Of a stretch of 5,089 bases of DNA, positions 1 through 5,089 are shown one piece after another. Position 1 is the first letter of the stretch. The number at the start of each line of letters is the position of its first letter. The stretch covers positions 1 through 5,089 of the forward strand of contig CANHXF010000153.1 of NCBI GenBank assembly GCA_947464515.1. The letters are read 5' to 3'. The position numbers and the translations under genes were made by a program. This DNA comes from Flavobacteriales bacterium. Its GTDB lineage: Bacteria > Bacteroidota > Bacteroidia > NS11-12g > UBA955. The notes beneath the pieces are model-generated. The model was given only the letters and a program-made list of their open reading frames with translations. It did no database searches and was not told the DNA's origin.

Positions 1-553
1 CCCAAGCGCGTTGAACCGACATTACAAACAGGGGAACGGTAAACACTGTCCCAACGCTATTACGAATCACTTGTGGATGATACGCATCGATGCGTTCGTC
101 GCATATCACCACCCCATCGGCAGCAGTGGCATCGGCAGAACGAAGCAAAGCGCCCAAATTACCCGGCTTTTCAACCGACTCAACCAACAAATAAAGTCCG
201 CCCGGCTTGGGTTTCCACGCCACAGGAGCCGAAGGTATTTCAAATATGGCAAGTGCATTTTGTCCGCTTTCCCGAACCACCACCTTAGACCAAGCCGAGC
301 CAAGGACTTCGATCATCCAAGAAACTTCTATGTCCTTTCCGAGATTCAATAGCGCATTCAGTTCCTTCCACGATATTTTATCGGGATTGATGGCCAACTG
401 CTTTACCACGAGCCCAGATTTTATCGCCAAGCGAATCTCATTGATGCCTTCCACGGTAAATTGACCCGCAATCCTGCGATTCTTGGCCTTTTCCTGCAGT
501 GACAAAACATCTTTCACCCATTGATTCTGCGCGGAAGTAATTGATTTGATCAT
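1..553 (-). CDS. TrmH/SpoU-family RNA 2'-O-methyltransferase, 3'-truncated
   Basis: The first 184 residues of a SPOUT-class methyltransferase that transfers a methyl group from S-adenosylmethionine to a ribose 2'-OH in rRNA or tRNA. The frame is open from the ATG at 551-553 to the window edge. The N-terminus (MIKSITSAQNQWVKDV) and KNRRIAGQFTVEGIN (24-38) are typical of the small RNA-binding substrate domain at the front of these proteins. The SPOUT domain begins near 118 with LYLLVESVEKPGNLGALLRS, which holds motif 1: N132 and the probable catalytic R138. It continues with D152 and RNSVGTVFTVP (164-174). Motif 2 (GSEGxG type) and motif 3 (the knot and SAM loop) must lie beyond base 1. Family members are usually about 240-270 residues, so about 60-85 are missing. 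It starts 34 bases after the DUF4199-type gene on the same strand and could share its transcript. The RNA target cannot be told from this part. Confidence 0.9.
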   Translation of the reverse strand, partial: MIKSITSAQNQWVKDVLSLQEKAKNRRIAGQFTVEGINEIRLAIKSGLVVKQLAINPDKISWKELNALLNLGKDIEVSWMIEVLGSAWSKVVVRESGQNALAIFEIPSAPVAWKPKPGGLYLLVESVEKPGNLGALLRSADATAADGVVICDERIDAYHPQVIRNSVGTVFTVPLFVMSVQRAW

Positions 554-587
554 AAATAACAGGTTTTAAATATAGTTTGAGGGGCGA
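554..587 (-). other. Short AT-rich intergenic gap before the methyltransferase gene
   Basis: This is the only true intergenic gap in the window, 34 bases between the DUF4199-type stop and the methyltransferase start. It is AT-rich in its start-proximal half. No hairpin followed by a T-run is present, so no terminator is supported, and no Shine-Dalgarno sequence precedes the ATG. Read-through from the upstream operon is the simplest view. Confidence 0.6.
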
Positions 588-1166
588 TTAACCCATATTT
601 CTGCCATCCTCAGACAACCAATCGGCGTCTTTTTTTACTCGCAGGAATCGTGCAACCATCAAACCAAAAAACATATTGGCCAATACCAATCCTGGCAGAC
701 CCGAAATATAGCTCCAAAGGGTGCCCATTTGCGCCGCCCTAATTTCCTTCACCAACTTATCAAAATCGTCGTTGCTCATGAACTTCATCTGCCCCAATCC
801 GTCTTGCAGCTGCTCTATGAGAATCCCTTTGGTCTGCTCAACCAAGGTCACATCAACCAAACTATAAAGCACGTAATCTGCAAAACTTCCTACAAAAACC
901 GCAAAAAACACTGCGCGAAAACAACTGCTCAGCGCCTGTTTGTATTGATAATGACTGCCTTCCAATTGCTTTCGATCGCCCAAACCACCCATAATCATGG
1001 CAGATAGAATGATCAAAAACGAAAGAACCGTAAAAGCGGGTAAGAATCGATATTCCCAATGCTGGGTTAGATATACGATGACTTTGGCGACAAAAATAAA
1101 CACCCCAGCCAACAAGCCATGGAACACCGAAGCGCGATTCAACAACAACTTTATCCTATCAATCAT
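588..1166 (-). CDS. DUF4199-type four-helix membrane protein
   Basis: A 192-residue integral membrane protein of unknown function that fits the DUF4199 family, found mostly in Bacteroidota. Four hydrophobic segments are visible at about 14-34, 41-63, 80-104 and 149-175. The positive segment RKQ sits after helix 2, followed by a YQYKQAL stretch leading into helix 3, an arrangement typical of the family. The loop between helices 3 and 4 (about 105-148) is amphipathic, with many acidic and lysine residues (VEQTKGILIEQL, DDFDKLVKEI), and may form a soluble helical hairpin. The tail (RVKKDADWLSEDG) is charged and short. The ATG at 1164-1166 gives an eight-base overlap with the dihydroorotase-like gene, so translation is probably coupled. 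No catalytic motif is visible, so no function is proposed. The family call rests on length, topology and context and is less certain than the coding call. Confidence 0.78.
   Translation of the reverse strand: MIDRIKLLLNRASVFHGLLAGVFIFVAKVIVYLTQHWEYRFLPAFTVLSFLIILSAMIMGGLGDRKQLEGSHYQYKQALSSCFRAVFFAVFVGSFADYVLYSLVDVTLVEQTKGILIEQLQDGLGQMKFMSNDDFDKLVKEIRAAQMGTLWSYISGLPGLVLANMFFGLMVARFLRVKKDADWLSEDGRNMG
1159..1166 (-). other. Eight-base overlap, dihydroorotase-like to DUF4199-type gene
   Basis: The last codons of the dihydroorotase-like gene (AAT CAT GAT TGA) contain the ATG of the DUF4199-type gene in another frame. The start sits in the context AAAATCATGA, the same ten bases as at the previous junction, again without a Shine-Dalgarno sequence. 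Confidence 0.82.
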
Positions 1167-2433
1167 GATTTTTCATATAACATCCTTTGCGGATGGTTCC
1201 CAGTACGCGACCTTTCAATAGATCCGATTTCCGAGGCACATTGTACGCCTTGCTGGGATTGCGCTCATTCATCAAGCAGTATTCGCCTTCCAATGTAAAC
1301 AGGGTAAGATTGGCCTCAGCCCCTTCACCCATTGTATCAACCGCAACACCCAAAAACTCTCTATTTCCCTGAAACAACAAAGGCACCCACAACTCAGGTC
1401 TTTCATATTGAAACGCTTCACACATGAGCGAAAAAGTTTGCATCAACGTGGCAGCACCCCAAGCGGCGTAATCAAATTCGAGTTTTTTATTTTCGATATC
1501 TTCTGGGTGGTGGTTCGACATTACCGCAGTAAGCGTCCCGTCCAACAGACCCAAAAGCAACGCCTTTCTATCCGATTCAGCGCGCAAGGGTGGCAACACT
1601 TTCAAATTTTCATCAAAATCCAACATCGCCTCATCGGTATACATCAAGTTCAACACCGGAACCGCCGCATAAATTTCTACGCCATCGGCTTTGGCCTTTC
1701 GGATTATATCTACGCTTTCCGCCGAACTCACACCCATTACCCTCAAAGGCATTTTTAGATATTTCGCCAATTCGATATCCGCCAATAACTCAACCGTCTC
1801 ACTCACAGAGGGAATCCCCTTGAATCCCAAACTCGCATTTACCAAACCTTCATGAATCTTACCATCTGGCGCCAAGGCCTTTTGATAAGGAAAATGGATA
1901 TAATTCAAACCCAAAGAATGAGCATATTGCATCAATTTGGTACGTAAACCCAAAGAAGCACTGCCTGTAATGCCATCGGTAAATGCCAAGGCTCCAGACA
2001 AATGCATTTCATACATTTCAGCCATTTCCTTGCCTTCACCACCCACACTGCTATAACCCAATGGGATGATTTCGGCCCGCAAACCTTTCCCAATCCCGTT
2101 GACTTGCGCAATCACAGACTCATTGTCGGGCTTTGGATTGCTACCACACAACGCTGCGGCTTGGGTAAATCCGCCCTTCTGCGCAGCTTCACTATACGAT
2201 AACAAAGTTTCCTTCCAAGGCTCACCTGGATCTGGACAAACGCCAAATGGATCCATCCAACCCATCGACACATAAGCCCCTTCGCCATCAATCAGTTCTG
2301 AAGCCGCCAAACCAAGGCCTTCTCCAATCGCAGAAATCACTCCATCTTTAATCACGATTTCCACACTTCGATTGTGCAAAGGGTGACCCGGAGAAAACAA
2401 AGTGACGTTTTGAAGCAATGCGGTATGGCTCAT
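1159..2433 (-). CDS. Dihydroorotase-like protein, probably catalytically inactive
   Basis: A 424-residue cytosolic protein with the full length and fold signature of a type I dihydroorotase, the amidohydrolase that interconverts carbamoyl-aspartate and dihydroorotate in pyrimidine synthesis. Matching landmarks are the N-terminal beta strands (IVIKDGVISAIGEG, 26-39), MGWMDP (57-62), PGEPWKE (69-75), FTDG (151-154), NYIHFP (177-182), the PPLR motif (281-284), LLDGTL (296-301) and the C-terminal NLTLF strand. The usual metal ligands are mostly absent. The D-x-H-x-H motif reads D61-P-F-G-V, the HxS histidine reads G234 (VMGVS), the histidine of the TPHHL-type motif reads V260 (VPVLN), and the TDHAPH aspartate reads N307 (SNHHPE). 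D153 and H180 remain. Hydrolysis is therefore unlikely. By analogy with the inactive PyrC' of Pseudomonas, it could be a structural partner of another enzyme such as aspartate transcarbamoylase, but that is inference. The start overlaps the upstream stop (ATGA). The stop lies eight bases inside the next gene. Automated annotation will probably call it pyrC. Confidence 0.88.
   Translation of the reverse strand: MSHTALLQNVTLFSPGHPLHNRSVEIVIKDGVISAIGEGLGLAASELIDGEGAYVSMGWMDPFGVCPDPGEPWKETLLSYSEAAQKGGFTQAAALCGSNPKPDNESVIAQVNGIGKGLRAEIIPLGYSSVGGEGKEMAEMYEMHLSGALAFTDGITGSASLGLRTKLMQYAHSLGLNYIHFPYQKALAPDGKIHEGLVNASLGFKGIPSVSETVELLADIELAKYLKMPLRVMGVSSAESVDIIRKAKADGVEIYAAVPVLNLMYTDEAMLDFDENLKVLPPLRAESDRKALLLGLLDGTLTAVMSNHHPEDIENKKLEFDYAAWGAATLMQTFSLMCEAFQYERPELWVPLLFQGNREFLGVAVDTMGEGAEANLTLFTLEGEYCLMNERNPSKAYNVPRKSDLLKGRVLGTIRKGCYMKNHD
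2430..2433 (-). other. ATGA stop/start overlap, BatA-like to dihydroorotase-like gene
   Basis: The TGA of the BatA-like gene lies within the ATGA that starts the dihydroorotase-like gene. The preceding bases (GTAAAATC) are A-rich and carry no Shine-Dalgarno sequence. This four-base overlap is a classical translational-coupling junction and fixes the start of the downstream gene. Confidence 0.87.
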
Positions 2434-4535
2434 GATTTTACAGATTCAGATGAAATAATTTTATCTCTTAACAATATAATAACGACTTCTACTGCGAAGA
2501 AAAACGCAGCCCCCCATATAAACAAGCGCCAAGGGGTGTTTAATGGGGCATTGTGCATAATCGGTGCGATTCCGTCGCCTTTGGATAACAATAATTCATT
2601 ATTCCCGCCCAACGACATCGATTTCCAATCCTCAAAGCTCCGCAAATCCGATTCTTGCTTGCCCAAATTCAATGCAATTTCTACACTATCCTTCCCACCG
2701 CTGCCAACCAACCAAAAATATCCCGGATATTGGGGTTGAGACCCTATATACATAGAAGTATGTTGGCTCGAATTCTGTTGTAAATCTACGACGATGTTTC
2801 CCGATTTGCCGCGCAGCGAAGCTGCGCGCTCATCTACTTGCACATTACCAGGCAATGGCAACAGATTTCCGCTAAACAACTCACCATATAAAGGCTGCTC
2901 TACCACCGCAGATGAAGCAAGTACCTGAGTAAAGATGGGTAAAAACCAAGCCGAAGATTTCAGCGCGTTACTCCCATTGCGCAAATCACTCAACCAAACC
3001 CAATAACTTCCCGTGCCCTGAATTTGCTTTAACAGAATCGGATCCCCATTCTCTAGTTGCAACACCGTTTCAAAATCTAACGACGATTCCAACTTCAAAT
3101 GACCGCCAACCACAGGCATCTCCGTCGTTTCTGAGATCGATTCACCAAACGCCTTCTCAAATATGGGATGCTGAAACCCCGCCACCGCCAACCGATCAAC
3201 CTGTAAATCCCCACCGCCACTTGCCCCTCTTCTACCCACCACACCGCCTTTCGCCACCTGACCGCCCAACCACTCACCGCGCAATTCCCCAAAGCCCATA
3301 TTGAAACTCTTTCGTCGGATCGGATCTACAAAGAATTGCAAAACCACTTTGCCCGAGGCAACAAAATCCTTCAACGCCGACATTTCTGCTGCGGAATAAA
3401 CTGCATCGTTGATTAAAATCATCGATTGTATAGACTTTAACAGCGCCTTATCATTATCCAATAAATCAGCCCGCTTTATGTCGATTTTTTTCAGCAACGG
3501 TTGTGATGCAAACATCGCCGAAACGGCATCGTCAGAACCCAAAACCCCAACCACTGTTTGATTTTGCTTGATCGGATGCAAATATTTCAGATTGTCGTAC
3601 CCAAAACCATCCTCATCCAACTGCAAAGCACTGGCTTGCGTCATTTCCAATTCCGACAAAGCAAACTCCACCTCGGCGGTTCCTTGGGCCTCCAACTTCA
3701 CCGACTTCACGTGTCTCGTCTTCCCCTGATTCAGCATTCTTAGCGATGTTTCCTTGGTCGATTCAGAATAATTCCGAATCCTGGCCTTCAGCAACACATT
3801 AGAACCCGCATCGGCATTTTGCCAAACACTCTCGTACCAAACTGTATCAATAGCCAAATTGCCGCCGCCTTGAGAACCATCCAAAGGATATAAAACATAC
3901 TCCCAATCTACGTTGGGCGCAGATAACAATTGGGGTTTAGCGGCCAAGGCCGATAGCTGACCATCCCCAAAGGCCATGACTTTCAGCGACGAAATCCCAC
4001 CCTCGTGAAGTAATTCATCCACTTGAGCCGTCCAATCAGACCATTTTCGCTGTTGCGGACAAAGAGGAATCGTATCGAGAACGGACAAAGCTTGGGCGGG
4101 CGACATCCAACCTGAATTGCTCAAAGGATCTTGGGTAAAAAGCCTCACCTGTACCTCCTGAGCCAAACCCGACAACATCGTCCTGGCTTGGGACTTAGCT
4201 TGCTCGACAATCACTCCATCAGCATTTTTGGTACCCATCGAATAGGAATTATCAAACAAGACAACCACATGACTGTAGGCTTGATTTCGATTGGAGGAAC
4301 TACAACTCGGCATCGCAAAGGCGAAAACCAAACAGGTGATGGCCATCATGCGAGCGAGCAAAACAATCCAATGCTGAACCTTCTTTTGCTGCCTAGCATG
4401 TTGCAAACGCTGAATCAAGCGAAAGACACCCGGGAAGTAAATCGTTTGGGTTCTATGAAATTGAAAAAGGTGAATCAACAGCGGAATCGCCAGCAAAAGC
4501 AATCCCCAAAGCATATTTGGCTGTTGAAAATGCAT
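2430..4535 (-). CDS. BatA-domain membrane protein with VWA-like domain
   Basis: A 701-residue inner-membrane protein of the BatA / aerotolerance-regulator N-terminal family, common in Bacteroidota. Residues 1-76 form the BatA-type N-terminal module: a hydrophobic helix at about 8-24, the short loop LIHLFQFHRTQTIYFPG, and a second helix at about 56-76. A von Willebrand A-like domain follows, with an intact MIDAS start D95-x-S97-x-S99 (DNSYSM) and a later FGDGQ (D191). Residues about 226-325 look like a beta-sandwich segment (alternating hydrophobics, IRNYSES). Residues about 328-400 resemble the GATase1-like fold seen in this family (VVGVLGSD, then SMILINDAVYS and LKDFVASGK). A glycine-rich stretch lies at about 419-443 and a C-terminal helix at about 671-689. 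From family topology the bulk of the protein should face the periplasm. The name comes from a Bacteroides aerotolerance locus, but the molecular role is unknown and this is not the short VWA-only BatA/BatB. The ATG start overlaps the kinase stop, and the TGA overlaps the next ATG. Confidence 0.85.
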   Translation of the reverse strand: MHFQQPNMLWGLLLLAIPLLIHLFQFHRTQTIYFPGVFRLIQRLQHARQQKKVQHWIVLLARMMAITCLVFAFAMPSCSSSNRNQAYSHVVVLFDNSYSMGTKNADGVIVEQAKSQARTMLSGLAQEVQVRLFTQDPLSNSGWMSPAQALSVLDTIPLCPQQRKWSDWTAQVDELLHEGGISSLKVMAFGDGQLSALAAKPQLLSAPNVDWEYVLYPLDGSQGGGNLAIDTVWYESVWQNADAGSNVLLKARIRNYSESTKETSLRMLNQGKTRHVKSVKLEAQGTAEVEFALSELEMTQASALQLDEDGFGYDNLKYLHPIKQNQTVVGVLGSDDAVSAMFASQPLLKKIDIKRADLLDNDKALLKSIQSMILINDAVYSAAEMSALKDFVASGKVVLQFFVDPIRRKSFNMGFGELRGEWLGGQVAKGGVVGRRGASGGGDLQVDRLAVAGFQHPIFEKAFGESISETTEMPVVGGHLKLESSLDFETVLQLENGDPILLKQIQGTGSYWVWLSDLRNGSNALKSSAWFLPIFTQVLASSAVVEQPLYGELFSGNLLPLPGNVQVDERAASLRGKSGNIVVDLQQNSSQHTSMYIGSQPQYPGYFWLVGSGGKDSVEIALNLGKQESDLRSFEDWKSMSLGGNNELLLSKGDGIAPIMHNAPLNTPWRLFIWGAAFFFAVEVVIILLRDKIISSESVKS
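2810..2828 (-). repeat. GC-rich perfect inverted repeat inside the BatA-like gene
   Basis: Two 8-base arms, CGCGCAGC and GCTGCGCG, flank a 3-base spacer (GAA on the plus strand, TTC in the mRNA). The mRNA could fold into a strong short hairpin. It lies wholly inside the coding region, in the codons for DERAASLRG near residue 573, and has no T-run, so it is not an intrinsic terminator. It may be chance from alanine and arginine codons. Confidence 0.6.
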
Positions 4536-4537
4536 TA
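4533..4537 (-). other. TAATG stop/start overlap, kinase to BatA-like gene
   Basis: The kinase TAA and the ATG of the BatA-like gene share one base. No Shine-Dalgarno-like purine run precedes the ATG (upstream bases ACGGTTTGTTC), so initiation probably relies on ribosomes finishing the kinase. This supports the chosen ATG and a shared transcript. Confidence 0.85.
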
Positions 4538-5089
4538 GAACAAACCGTTCAGTGTGCTCTCTACTTTTTGAATGATTTCTGCGGCATGTTCAGGATTCTC
4601 TTGAAAATCCATATCGTCGACATTAAAAATCAACAGTTTACCTGTATAATTTGCAATCCAAGCTTCGTAACGCTCATTTAAACGTTTGAGGTAATCCAAA
4701 CGGATGGCATCTTCATAATCCCTGCCCCGCATTTGAATCTGATGTACCAACTTCGGAATTCCGGCCCGCAGGTAAATCAACAAATCCGGTGTTTCAATCT
4801 GATTGCTAATGGCATCAAACAATTGCTTGTAGTTTTCAAAATCTCTGGTGCTCATCAATCCCATCGCATGTAAATTGGGCGCAAAAATGTAAGCATCCTC
4901 ATAAATGGTCCTGTCCTGAATCACCGTTCGCTTACCGCCGCGGATTTTTTGAATATCCTTCCAACGCGTGGTTAGGAAATACACCTGCAAGTTGAAACTC
5001 CAACGTTGCATGTCTTCGTAAAAATCTGAGATGTACGGATTGTCATCCATATCCTCCAATTGAACCTCCCAACCGTAATGTTTTGAGAG
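4535..5089 (-). CDS. Deoxynucleoside kinase, 5'-truncated by the window edge
   Basis: This is the C-terminal 184 residues of a deoxynucleoside kinase, a cytosolic salvage enzyme that phosphorylates deoxynucleosides to their 5'-monophosphates using a nucleoside triphosphate. The reading frame stays open from the TAA stop to base 5089. A TTG (5057-5059) and an ATG (5048-5050) in frame are therefore probably internal: the residues before them (YGWEVQLED) match the normal stretch just after the P-loop, so the true start and the GxxGxGKT nucleotide loop lie outside the window. Visible family features, numbered from the first visible codon, are DNPYISDFY at 16-24, RWSFNLQVYFL at 29-39, the DRTIYED catalytic/substrate motif at 59-65, YLRAG at 106-110, the arginine-rich lid (QMRGRDYE, 119-126) and the NGLF C-terminus. 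Family members are about 200-220 residues, so roughly 20 are missing. The TAA overlaps the next gene's ATG by one base. Substrate preference (dA, dG or dC) cannot be read from this fragment. Confidence 0.93.
   Translation of the reverse strand, partial: LSKHYGWEVQLEDMDDNPYISDFYEDMQRWSFNLQVYFLTTRWKDIQKIRGGKRTVIQDRTIYEDAYIFAPNLHAMGLMSTRDFENYKQLFDAISNQIETPDLLIYLRAGIPKLVHQIQMRGRDYEDAIRLDYLKRLNERYEAWIANYTGKLLIFNVDDMDFQENPEHAAEIIQKVESTLNGLF

Noticed and set aside
11..352. Plus-strand open frames across the window, including those at 11-352, 4131-4538 and 2374-2739
   Set aside because: They lie opposite well-supported minus-strand genes, have low-complexity, His/Pro/Arg-rich composition and match no recognised family.
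554..590. A Bacteroidota-type promoter (TAnnTTTG-like TATATTTA) ahead of the methyltransferase gene
   Set aside because: The final G is missing and no TTG-type -33 element sits at the right distance. AT-rich gaps give such partial matches easily.
1159..2433. Dihydroorotase-like gene as a decaying pseudogene
   Set aside because: There is no internal stop or frameshift, the length is normal, and both ends are coupled to neighbours. Replaced ligands alone suggest altered function, not decay.
3095..3292. Trp/Arg-rich minus-strand frame inside the BatA-like gene
   Set aside because: It is an out-of-frame reading of the glycine-rich coding stretch and has no start context or family features.
4298..4313. 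Lipoprotein cysteine after the second helix of the BatA-like protein (MPSCSSS, Cys78)
   Set aside because: The sequence does not fit a lipobox, and the helix is the second membrane segment of a BatA-N module rather than a signal peptide.
5048..5059. TTG or ATG near 5050 as the true start of the kinase gene
   Set aside because: The frame stays open to the window edge, and the residues upstream (HYGWEVQ) match the conserved stretch that follows the P-loop in this family, so the gene begins outside the window.

Overview
The window looks like ordinary chromosomal DNA from a member of the Bacteroidota. The evidence is a Bacteroidota-type deoxynucleoside kinase, a BatA-type membrane protein with a VWA fold, a DUF4199-type membrane protein, start codons without Shine-Dalgarno sequences, and very tight gene packing. 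All five genes lie on the minus strand, so transcription runs from high to low coordinates. Both window ends cut a gene.

In transcription order: (1) the 3' part of a deoxynucleoside kinase gene (4535-5089; the P-loop lies beyond the window edge); (2) a 701-residue membrane-anchored BatA/VWA-like protein (2430-4535); (3) a 424-residue dihydroorotase-family protein (1159-2433) in which most metal-binding positions appear to be replaced, so it is probably not a working dihydroorotase; (4) a 192-residue four-helix membrane protein of DUF4199 type (588-1166); (5) the 5' part of a SpoU/TrmH-family RNA 2'-O-methyltransferase gene (1-553; the SAM-knot motifs 2 and 3 lie beyond the edge).

The first four genes are joined by stop/start overlaps of 1, 4 and 8 bases (TAATG, ATGA and an 8-base overlap), so they almost certainly form one translationally coupled operon. 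The fifth follows after a 34-base gap with no visible terminator. No mobile element, CRISPR array, RNA gene or defence system is visible. The most interesting item is the degenerate dihydroorotase, which resembles in principle the inactive PyrC' subunit of pseudomonads. Its coupling to a BatA-type envelope protein and a small membrane protein raises the question of what it now does.
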